NCBI RefSeq assembly: GCF_049243985.1
Contig: NC_135383.1
Location: 26,694,442-26,758,441 of the forward strand
DNA length: 64,000 bases
Direction: 5' to 3'
Source of the DNA: Paroedura picta
Lineage: Eukaryota; Chordata; Lepidosauria; Squamata; Gekkonidae
The notes beneath the pieces were generated by a model. That model did no database searches. It was given only the letters and a program-made list of their open reading frames with translations, and had not been told where the DNA came from. The position numbers and the translations under genes are program-made. Shown here one piece after another: positions 28,544 to 37,499 of this stretch (position 1 is its first letter; the number at the start of each line of letters is the position of its first letter).

Positions 28544-29400
28544 ACTAGAAATAAAGCCCGCTGTCCTCAGAATACAGCGGGCGCTAGTACCTGTAGCCGG
28601 GGGTGCGGTCGCAGGACGGAGGATCAGGGCGTTCGGCGGGGCGACGGCTGGGGGAAGAAGGTGACGGTAGTAAGGTGTGGCCACGGCGGCGGTCTGGGTC
28701 TGCAGCGTTGGCGGGCGCGGGGCCATCCTGTAGCCAGTGGCAAGGCCAGGTCCCGGGGACGACTGCAGCGAGGCGTGGCAGAGGTGGCGGGCCGGCTCAG
28801 TGTTGTTCGCAGGCGTGGCCCTGGCCTGTTGCCATCGGCGCGGCCAGGGGCCAGGGGCGGCGGCGGTGGCAGTGAGGCCGCAGAGGGAATAGGAGCGGCG
28901 CGTGGGCAGGCAGCCCTGGTGGCATGTTGGCGGCGGTGGGGAGGTGACGAAAGCGTCGGGGAAGCGGCTGACGGCACAAATGGTAAGCAAATGGGGTCCA
29001 GGAAGGGACGTGCAGGCCGGGGTGGGAAGGGCTCGTTGGTGGGGTGCGGAGAGCCATTTGGGGAGGTGCAGGGGGGGTAGGGGCGAGCACGGAGGTTGGG
29101 GAAGGGGTGTTGGCGGGTGGAGGGAAAGGAGGTTTCCCTCAGCCCAGCGGCGTGCGGGGAGGCTCCTCCGCAGCAGCCATGCCGGTGCCCGTGGGCGACT
29201 TACCGTGCTGTGGGCGCTGAGGCGACAATGGCTGCCTCGGAAGAATGGAGAGTCGGCAGCGTGGGCCAAGTGGCCCTGGAGTGGCACTCGGAGGAGCGAA
29301 TCAGGAGCTGCTTCGCGGCTCCTGATTCGCTCCTCCGAGTTTTTATCCCGGACAGAGCCCGCCCACTCTCCTCCCACTTACCCCTTACGCTTTTATTTAA
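28544..29400 (+). mobile_element. GC-rich hairpin element, copy 3 (longest, CpG-rich)
   Basis: It starts ACTAGAAATAAAGCCCGCTG with the hairpin GCCCGCTGT / ACAGCGGGC, then GCTAG. It ends tcccacttaccccttacgct then tttatttaa. The interior is CpG-rich like a CpG island. A perfect palindrome with 23-bp arms (29286-29308 and 29318-29340, 9-nt loop) lies near the 3' end, in the same place as the shorter palindrome of copy 1. The 280-aa minus-strand ORF (28535-29377) across it is a Pro/Ala/Arg-rich compositional ORF. Confidence 0.62.
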
Positions 29401-29404
29401 TACT

Positions 29405-30015
29405 GCTGAGCGGTTTAAAGTTGATGAGATAACATTGACTCTGTTCTGATCATAAATTGTCACCATTGGAAGTAATGGCCCATTATGTCCGATGATGAAG
29501 ATCAGAATAGAGAGTCTGTTTTTTCTCATCATGGAATATAATGGAGGTAGGATGGGGGCACCCTCTTTGGAAGCCCCTAGAATTGCATCCCCTGGTCCAA
29601 CCTTTTTTAATCTTGGAGAGGAGTCATATAAGAGCCTTCTGAAGCTATCCTGACACTTTGGGGGCTCTAACTTAAACCCCCGGCCATGGAGACTTCATAA
29701 ACCTTAAGTTCCCCATTAAAGTCAATGGAGCCATCTCCGAAGTGCTTTGGCCAAAGCTGGATCCAAAGCAGCTGCTTCGGACAACCTTCTAATCGTCCTT
29801 CCAATAGTCCGAAGTGGGTTCTTCTGAACCCAAAGTGGTCTGATTTTTTTTTGTTAGTGCACATGCCTAGAAAGGATATCTGTCTTTGGGCTTTACAAGT
29901 CTTTCCACCCTTTCTGTGACATCCTTAATTCTCGTGGCAAGTAGACAGCATACCTCTTGAGACAACAAGTCCGGTCGATATACTTTGGCTTCTACTCCTC
30001 TCAACAGGGAATCAC
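29405..30015. other. Intergenic, no recognised feature
   Basis: No gene recognised. Around 29700-29850 the sequence has short internal symmetry (ccgaagtgctttggccaaag, ggttcttctgaacccaaagt) of unclear meaning. Confidence 0.4.
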
Positions 30016-30276
30016 CATTTAATTATTTAAATTTATAGACTGCTTTGTATGATGGAGTGGACTTGGAGCAATGAACAACATATATTGTTTGCTCAATCTG
30101 ATTTTTCTTTGGGGGACAAAGTGGGAGAGGTGGTCCCACAGTTATGATGGTCCCAGATGATTTGGGGCTTTAAAAATTAGAACCAAAGCTTTTAACTTGT
30201 TCTGGTCTTCAGTCTGGACCCAAAGTAGCTGGGAGAGCACAGGTTGAATATATGTCCTTCATTGGGTCTCGATAAG

Positions 30277-30634
30277 CAGTGGTCCCCAACTGCTTTATAT
30301 CACCGGGGACCGGTCAACGCTTGACAATTTTACTGAAGCCCGGGGGAGGGGTAGTCTTTTGCCGAGGGACGTTGATGCCGCCTGAGCCCCTGCTCCACTT
30401 GCTTTCCCGCCAGAGCCCCTGACTTCCTGCCGCCTGCTGGAGAGCGCTGCCAGCAGCAGCTGCGCAGTGCCACATGGAGGGGGAACCCCAGCCATGGCAG
30501 CTGCTGGAGAGCACCAAAGGTGAGCTGGCAGCAGAGTGGCAAGGCAGCCCCCAAGGCAGCAGCTGGGGAGGAGGACAAGGAGGAGCCATGGCCCAGTATC
30601 GACTAATCTACGGACCGGTACTGGTCCCCGGTAA
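30277..30634. mobile_element. hAT-type non-autonomous element, one end lost
   Basis: It starts CAGTGGTCCCCAACTGCTTT and contains accggggaccggtcaacgct, the same body as the complete copy at 46013-46384. The far end (ggaccggtactggtccccgg) lacks the terminal CCACTG. Confidence 0.75.
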
Positions 30635-31191
30635 GGACCCACGCTGCCGCATTCTGGACCAGATGAAGTTTCTGGATCACCTTCAAGAGCAGCCTTGTTT
30701 ATAGCAAGTTGTAGTAATCCAGTCTGGAGGTGACCATTGCGTGGATCACAGCAGTGCTGATAGGTAAGGTGTTAATTGTTGTACCTGGTAGAGATGGTAG
30801 AATACCTGACAAGCAACATTGGTGACCTGGGCCTCCATAGATAAGGTGGCATCCAGGATCATCGTTACCAAAACTGTTGACTGAATCCCTCAAAGGGGCT
30901 GAAAATTGCACCTGGGGTATGCTGATTCAGCCTTCCCTGGATTCTCTTAGCTGGATTTAACTTTAGCCAATTCCACTTGAGCCAGTCCACCACAGACTCT
31001 AGACACCTGACCAAACAATCTGGGAGTTTGGATGGATGTCTGTCCATCAACAGATATATCTGGGTGTCATCAGCCTACTGATGACATCCCAGCCTGAAAC
31101 TCCAGATCAGCTGTGAGACAGAGATATTAAACAGATTGTACAGAGAATGGCTCCCTGCAGAACCCAGGGTGTGCCATTGGGAGGGTATTTT

Positions 31192-31359
31192 CTAGGCTTG
31201 TGCAATTCAGCTGCTTTGGCGGCCGTTCCCTCTGGGCTGAGCCAGCACCGCACCGCGGGGGGGGGAAGGATGCCGCCACCCGTGCCGCCACCCATACTGC
31301 CAGTGCTGGCTGCGCCCGGAAGGAACAGCTGCCAAAGCGGCTGAATTGCACAAGCCTAG
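31192..31359. mobile_element. 168-bp foldback MITE
   Basis: Terminal inverted repeats begin CTAGGCTTGTGCAATTCAGC and end with its complement (GCTGAATTGCACAAGCCTAG), with arms of about 30 bp including an imperfect inner part. Flanks tatttt / tatctt could be a 6-bp target duplication. GC-rich centre. A related start (ctagggttgtgcgtggcggt) occurs at 60438. Confidence 0.72.
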
Positions 31360-31694
31360 TATCTTCCTTAGTGTCACCCTTTGTCCCTGACCTTGGAGAA
31401 AAGAATCCAGCCATTTAAAGGCAGCACCTTGGATATCTGCATTGGCAAGGTGGTAGGCTAATAGTCTATGACTGACAGTGTTAAACACTGCTGTGAAATC
31501 TATCACAGCAGTGCCAACCCACCTAGATCTAGCAGCCTCTGAAGATCGTCTGTGAGGGTCACCAGAGACATTTCGATCCCATGGCCAGCTCAGAAGCCAG
31601 ACGGAACACATCAAGGCTCAATGTTTCTTCTAAAAAGTTCTGCAGCTCTTCTGCAACCACATGCTCAACCACCTTATCCAGAAACGGCAAATGC

Positions 31695-32885
31695 AAGACT
31701 GGGGCAGGGACAGCGCTAGCCGCCCTGAAGGATGACCTCCATTGCCAGCTGGACCGAGGTGGCTCAGCACTGCTGATACTACTAGATCTCTAGTTGACCA
31801 TAAACTTCTAGCTCACCGCCTCATCAATGCCGGAATATGAGGGGCAGCCCTTCAATGGGAGGACTGGCAAATACTCCGGAAGATAGAGACAGAGTTCAAC
31901 GAGATCTGAACACAATGGAAAAATGGGCAAATGAGAACAAGATGCAATTTAATAAAGATAAGTGTAAAGTTCTGCATCTGGGTCAGAAAAATGAAAAGCA
32001 TGCCTACTGGATGGGGGATACGCTTCTAGGTAGCACTGTGTGTGAACGAGACCTTGGGGTACTTGTGGATTGTAAACTAAACATGAGCAGGCAGTGTGAT
32101 GCAGCGGTAAAAAAGGCAAATGCCATTTTGGGCTGTATCAACAGAGGCATCACATCAAAATCACAAGATGTCATAGTCCCATTGTATACGGCACTGGTCA
32201 GACCACACCTGGAGTACTGTGTGCAGTTCTGGAGGCCTCACTTTAAGAAGGACATCGATAAAATTGAAAGGGTACAGAGGAGAGCGACGAAGATGATCTG
32301 GGGCCAAGGGACCAAGCCCTATGAAGATAGGTTGAGGGACTTGGGAATGTTCAGCCTGGAGAAAAGGAGGTTGAGAGGGGACATGATAGCCCTCTTTAAG
32401 TATTTGAAAGGTTGTCACTTGGAGGAGGGCAGGATGCTGTTTCTGCTGGCTGCAGAGGAAAGGACACGCAGTAATGGGTTTAAACTTCAAGTACAACGAT
32501 ATAGGCTAGATATCAGGAAAAAGTTTTTCTCAGTCAGAGTAGTTCAGCAGTGGAATAGGCTGCCTAAGGAGGTGGTGAGTGCCCGCTCACTGGAAGTCTT
32601 CAAGCAAAGGTTGGATACACACTTTTCTTGGATGCTTTAGGATGCTTAGGGCTAATCCTGCGTTGAGCAGGGGGTTGGACTAGATGGCCTGTATGGCCCC
32701 TTCCAACTCTATGATTCTATGATTCTATGATTCTATGATTCTAATGGCTGATCTCCTTCCTTCAGCGTTGCAGACAGAGGGTAACAAGAGGAGAAGGAAC
32801 ATGAAACCGCTGACAACTCACTTGTGGAGTCCCACAGGGAGAAGTCCTCTCTCCTATTTTATTCGACATCTTCATGCTACTGGGG
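31695..32885 (+). mobile_element. L2-clade LINE fragment split by a CR1 insertion
   Basis: 31695-31858 encodes LKDDLHCQLDRGGSALLILLDL; after the CR1 the frame resumes at 32743 with LISFLQ-type and CGVPQGEVLSPILFDIFM-type sequence. The two halves meet exactly when the CR1 and one copy of AATGG are removed on paper. Confidence 0.82.
31859..32742 (+). mobile_element. CR1-clade LINE 3' end with 5-bp target duplication
   Basis: An uninterrupted reading frame (31837-32640) covers the CR1 C-terminus: [80 protein letters not shown]. It ends with four (ATTCTATG) units at about 32711-32742. AATGG flanks it (31854-31858, 32743-32747). The clean frame and identity to the 27 kb copy suggest a recent insertion. 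Confidence 0.93.
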
Positions 32886-33029
32886 CCCACTCCCTTCCTC
32901 TTCACTGAATTACCTCTGAGATGTCAAGGAAGCCCCTGTCGCAAGCATAATGAGAGAGTGACTTTTCCCTTCTTTTCACACACGCAATGGTGCACGTTCG
33001 AGTGAATGAGTGTGTGATTTATTTGTATC

Positions 33030-33100
33030 TGAGGACATGAATAAAACTTTGAATAAAGCTTGGTTGGTCTTTAAGGTGCCCCTGGACCCTACATTTAGAC
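33030..33100 (+). repeat. Fragment of the foldback-repeat family
   Basis: aataaagcttggttggtctt then taaggtgcccctggacccta is the 3' arm of the family at 14120 and 15890. Confidence 0.65.
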
Positions 33101-33115
33101 TTTAAAGCTTTAGAT

Positions 33116-33246
33116 CAGGGATCCTCAACCTGTGGTCCTCCAGCTGTTCATGCAATTCCCATGAGCCCCTGCCAGCAAATGCTGGCAGGGGCTCATGGGA
33201 ATTGTAGTCCATGAACACCTGGAGGACCACAGGTTGAGGATCCATG
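33116..33246. mobile_element. hAT-type snapback MITE with perfect 8-bp TSD
   Basis: Begins CAGGGATCCTCAACCTGTGG and ends with its near-complement; arms of about 60 bp meet at gccagcaaatgctggc. Target duplication CTTTAGAT at 33108-33115 and 33247-33254. Confidence 0.9.
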
Positions 33247-33532
33247 CTTTAGATGACTGGGGTGGGGGGAAGAAGGCAAAAAGGAGTGTGTGTGTGTGGG
33301 GGGGGGAATGATCCATTTCAGATACTTTCAGAGATACCCTCTGCGGGGAGTGGAATACAAATAAAAAGAAAGAATGGTGGGCGGGTGCTGCGGGAATGAG
33401 ACGGGCAGCAGAGAAGCAGGTACACAAAATCATGTTCAGGGTGTGGAAATTCCTGGAGATTCTGTGGATGGAGCCTAAAGAGGGTGGAGTTGGAAGAGGG
33501 GAGAGACTGGGGGGGGGGGGGCGGGAGGCCAG

Positions 33533-33945
33533 TTTGGTGTAGTGGTTAGGAGTGCTGACTTCTAATCTGGCTAGCCGGGTTTGAATCTGCACTCCTCCAC
33601 ATGCAACCGGCTGGGTGACCTTGGGCTTGCCATGGCACTGATAAAACTGTTCTGACCGAGCAGGAATATCATGGCTCTCTCAGCCTCACCCACCACTCAG
33701 GGTGTCTGTTGTGGGGAGAGGAAAGGAAGGCGATTGTAAGCCGCTTTGAGACTCTTTCGGGTAGAAAAAAGCGGCATATAATAACCAACTCTTCTTCTTC
33801 TTCAGTAATCTCAGGGCTCTCTCAGCCTCACCTCCCTCACAGGGTGTCGGTTGTGGGGAGAGGAAAGGGAAGGCGACTGTAAGCCACTTTGAGACTCCTT
33901 CGGGTAGAGAAAAGCGGCATATAAGAACCAACTCTTCTTCTAATG
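33533..33945 (+). repeat. Sauria-type SINE with two tandem tails
   Basis: Head ccagtttggtgtagtggtta; B box GGTTTGAATCTGC; first tail ends gcatataataaccaactctt plus (CTT)n, followed directly at 33803 by cagtaatctcagggctctct and a second 3' body. Same arrangement as 10020-10740. Confidence 0.9.
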
Positions 33946-33949
33946 GAGA

Positions 33950-35655
33950 TAGGCAGAGAGTGGCTAATGGGACTGGGAGAGGGGTGGTCGATGCGCAATC
34001 AATAATGCCATAACAAGCAGGATGTGCTACAAAACCCAAGCAGACCTTTAAAAAACATTCAGGGAATTCTTCACTGTTAAGGCCAGCAGGAAGGAAGGTG
34101 GGCTCTGTCCTCTCGGACCAGATTCAAGCCGCTTGGGAAGAAGAAGAAAACTGGGACACACATGGCTCACAGGTTAACGCCAAGTCGACCTCCAGAGGCC
34201 AATACGAAGGAGACCCGGAGAAAACGGACAACCACAGAATCGGACCGGGTGTCTTCTGTGGGCCATGAATTTGTTAATGAGCATATCGTCCCATGTCTGG
34301 CTCATCTCAGCCCTTCATTGTTAGAGACCAAGCCTCTCTATGCAGTCTGCAAACTCCCACCCAGCAGGCTTCTCATGGGAAAGAACTTAGGCCTCCTGCA
34401 AGCACATGGGCTGGCAGAACTGAAGGGATACCCGAAGCCACATCTCAGCTTGTCGTATGCCACCAAACTGGTTCAACCACATTCCGTAAGGATCCACCAC
34501 TGGCAAAACCGGCTCTGAGCCAGCAGTGCAGCCAAGAATATGCTGACATGCGCTAACAAGTCGCCCTGTTCCTCTCCAGTCCCCACATCTTAAATCCAGG
34601 GGAGCCTTGCTGTGATCCGGGGAAGGCGATGCTGGCACTGAAACCGGGGGTGGAGCCGGAATTTGGAAGAAGGGACAGACCTCAGTGGGGGAGAAGGCCA
34701 CGCAGCCCACCCTCCAAGGAAGGCAGCCCTTTCCTTCTGGGGAGCTGGTGTGTATCATCTGGAGATCAGTTGTAATTCCAAGAGATTTCCAGACAGGATT
34801 TGGCAACTCTAGATATACTAGGCGTTAGGCCAATTTTCAACTTTTAAGCCCTTTATAAAGTTATCCGGTGATACCCAAGTTCTCCCAGGCATCCGTTGCT
34901 GTCGGAGGTGCCTGCCTGTTGCTCATTTCCGCCACCCGTGATCCTGAACGTGAAAATACAACTATTCAAAATTGGATTTTTAAAGTTGATTTTAGTTTAT
35001 TTTAAACAAATAATATTTAAATAATGCATCGGCCAGTTATCAAAAATGAAAGAAAAAAATATTGTTTTTTAAAATACATAGCCAATCCCTTCAGTTGCCA
35101 TAGAAAATTTGGTGCATCTTCAGTAATCTCCAAAAAGCCAAGCCGGGTCAGTCTCCCCAGCTCCTATAGGCAGGGGGCGCTGTTTGCAGCCACCAACCGG
35201 CACCAGTCCCAACTGCTCCCCCCCCCCCCAATAACCTTTTGCACGCTGAGGGACCGAATGAACAGAGTCCCTTTGGAATGTTCTTGTGACGAGTGAAATG
35301 GTGCCTGGGAGCAGGGTGGATGTACAGTCTCATCTCAGCCTTCTGGTGCTCTGCAACTCGTGGTTCTTGCCTGCGTGAGTCCAGGAAGATCATGCTGCCG
35401 CCAATTGCAAAATGTCTCGACCTCGTGTATTTCAAACCCCAGATTTTACCAGTTTTTTTCCCTCCTTGTGGCCATATATCTTTCCATTTTTGGCCCTTCC
35501 ACCCAACACTCCAGGAGCTGCCGCAGTGGCCACAGCTGGCCCTCCCTGCTTGCTCTTCCAGCCCCCAGGTCAGGCTGTCCCAGGAAGCTCCTTGGGCCAA
35601 GGCTGTAGTTGCCACCTCCGGCAGGTCGCCCGCTGGCTCCACCTCACTGGGTCCA
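33950..35655. other. Intergenic, no recognised feature
   Basis: AT-rich patch near 34960-35060. No gene, RNA or known repeat recognised. Confidence 0.4.
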
Positions 35656-35659
35656 GAAG

Positions 35660-36620
35660 GAAGCTGTGGTCATTTCCGGGAGGGAGCTAACGTGGCAGAT
35701 TCGACAAAGACGCCCATCACGAAGTGGAGCAGTGGACTGCAGCGGGCAATAGAAGGCACCACCTCAGTGCGGTTCTCGTTGGTGAAAACCCTGCAAGACT
35801 CTCCTCAGCCCCGAACAAGAACAAAGCAGCAGTGATGCTGGAATCAGCAGTGAGACGATCCTGAAGCCAGCCTCAGTCACAGAACATGAGTGGCTTGATT
35901 TAATTGCGAAGTTAAGGATGATACCAACGTGGATGGTCTGCTGGTGCAGCTCCCTTTACCTGAGCATATCAACGTGGGCCGGATGTGTCTGGACCAGGGG
36001 TCGTCAAACTGCGAATGCTGGCAGGGGCTCCTGGGAATTGTAGTCCATGGACATCTGGAGGGCTGCAGTTTGACGACCCCTGGTCTGGACCAATACTCCA
36101 TGCTGCCTGCAACACCTTGGGGCGTGTGGGAGATCATCAAGACCCTGGGCAGCAGCGCTGTTGTTTCTGGCCACCTGAAGAATGTCGTCATGCTGACTGC
36201 AGTGCTTCTGCACACGGGCGGCAGGCATGAGCATCCTGGAGGGGACGCGACCATCACATTTCTCACCGCTACACCCCAAAGGAGCAGCTCAAGCAGCATA
36301 CAATTCTTGCTGGCATCGTGGTTGCAGCTGCAGCCATTCCGAACCTAATTTCAGCCGACAAGATCGAAGAAGAAGCTGCAGTGATTGAGGTTGGCATGAA
36401 CCGAGTCCAGGGTCCTGTTACTGCCAGGCCAAAGCTGGTTGGAGATGTGGATTTTGAAGGCAGAAAGCAGAAAGCCAGTCCCTGGTGGGGCTGGTGGGGC
36501 ATCACTCCAGTCCCTGGTGGGGCTGGCTGGCCCCATGACAGTTGCCATGTTGATGAAGATCGCCATCATTGCTGCCAAGAAATTGCTGCGGCCCCAAGAG
36601 CTCGAAGAAAACAAAGGCAG
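35660..36620 (+). pseudogene. MTHFD2: MTHFD2 processed pseudogene (mitochondrial methylenetetrahydrofolate dehydrogenase/cyclohydrolase)
   Basis: Intronless pieces in family order across frames: EAVVISGRE (35660), VEQW...LSAVLVGENPA-like (35.7 kb), DTNVDGLLVQLPLPEHI (35.93 kb), NVGRMCLDQ, YSMLPATPWGVWEIIK (36.09 kb), LLHTGGRHEHPGGDATIT, IPNLISADKIEEEAAVIEVG then MNRVQGPVTARPKLVGDVDF, and MTVAMLMKIAIIAAKKLLRPQ. Parental MTHFD2 is a mitochondrial NAD-dependent one-carbon enzyme of about 350 residues. Frameshifts occur at several places. About 20 residues between EHI and NVGR (the family's DERRICNAVSP... block) are missing. The PVPGG segment is tandemly duplicated (agtccctggtggggctgg twice, about 36478 and 36509). 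A MITE splits it at 35995. NRV...PVTA(K/R)PKLVGDVDFEG fits MTHFD2 better than MTHFD2L. No clear poly(A) tail remains. Confidence 0.9.
35995..36082. mobile_element. 88-bp hAT-type MITE inside the MTHFD2 pseudogene
   Basis: Begins CAGGGGTCGTCAAACTGCGA and ends with its complement (TTTGACGACCCCTG). Target duplication GTCTGGAC at 35987-35994 and 36083-36090 is perfect. It interrupts the codons for CLDQ-YSML. Confidence 0.93.
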
Positions 36621-36624
36621 ACTT

Positions 36625-37235
36625 TTCATGTTTAAAAAAAGCAACACTCCAAATCTCCCAGACCACAGGCTGACGGCAGGGCAATATTTATTTGCTGGAA
36701 TATTTGTTTAAAGCGACTGTGTTTGATGGCAGAGAGCTTCCACCCTGAATGGATGTGTGGCAATTCCTGTCATTGAGCTACTGTTCTAAAATGCAGGAAC
36801 CCGGCTGAGAATCAGCAGAATATAGAAGGCAGGGGCCGCTCTCTCTGATCTGTGGGCCAAGAGCTGAACGTTCCCCTTCCGGCAAAACACCTGAGAGCAG
36901 CTTTGATCGGCCCCCCTAAGAGAGCGTCTCTTATTTGCTATGACTGCCCAGCAACGGTTCTGGACTCAGAAGTTCCTGTTGCTTCCTACAAGGCCTTATT
37001 TGCATTGCATTTTAATCGCTCCAGTAACCAAGGAGTTTGTAACGCGCTTGAACACTTTCATCTCAGGACTGAAATGGGCTTGAAAGCAGGCTAGCATGGC
37101 ATTCTTCAGAAGCCTGGATGAACTTCTCTGTGCCGGCCCAGGATTCCTCAGTTGTTGATACTGATGGACATGACAAGCCTCATTGGAATGAACAGGAGAC
37201 TGTCTGACCATGATCCATACCTGCCAACTGAGGGC
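36625..37235. other. Intergenic, possibly pseudogene 3' UTR then unrecognised
   Basis: The first part may be remnant MTHFD2 3' UTR, but I cannot confirm it. No other feature recognised. Confidence 0.35.
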
Positions 37236-37239
37236 ACAA

Positions 37240-37490
37240 GATGATGACGAAGAGCTGGTTTTTATTCCCTGCTTTTCTCTACCCGAAGGAATCTCAAAGC
37301 GGCATCCCATCTCCTTCCCTTCCTCTCCCTGCAACAGGCACCTTGTGAGGGAGGTGGGGCTGAGAGAGCCCTGAGAGACTGGCCCTCGGTCACCCACCAG
37401 GCTGCATGTGAGGAGGAGCGAGGAATCCAACCCGGGTCCCCATATTAGCAGCCACCACTCTTTGCCGCAACATCAAGCTGGCTCTCCAAA
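37240..37490 (-). repeat. Sauria-type tRNA SINE
   Basis: Reverse copy: cttttctctacccgaaggaa, gcaacaggcaccttgtgagg, tgaggaggagcgaggaatcc and tgccgcaacatcaagctggc. Confidence 0.86.
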
Positions 37491-37499
37491 ATGGTCTCC

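Larger units (their letters stand above)
30018..31690 (-). mobile_element. L2-clade LINE 3' half, carrying two nested MITEs
   Basis: Tail at 30018-30050 (aatttatagactgcttt). The minus strand encodes FTAVFNTVSHRLLAYHLA, WLDSFLQGQGQRVTL and LKLNPAKR (compare LDLSAAFDTVDHELLA, LISFLQDRGQRVA, LKLNPSKT). It is interrupted by a truncated hAT-type element (30277-30634) and a foldback element (31192-31359). It ends head-to-head with another L2 piece near 31690. Confidence 0.82.

Noticed and set aside
28535-29377. 280-aa minus-strand ORF, among the longest in the window
   Set aside because: It spans the GC-rich element almost end to end, is Pro/Ala/Arg/Ser-rich with no domain, and GC-rich DNA rarely has stops. 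Overlapping ORFs in other frames are equally open.
28544-29400. CpG island promoter of a host gene
   Set aside because: Its termini recur at unrelated sites in the window, so a mobile repeat explains it better. A promoter role is not excluded but has no support.
35293-35835. 180-aa plus-strand ORF as a real gene
   Set aside because: Its 3' part is an out-of-frame read of the MTHFD2 retrocopy and its 5' part has no homology or start context.
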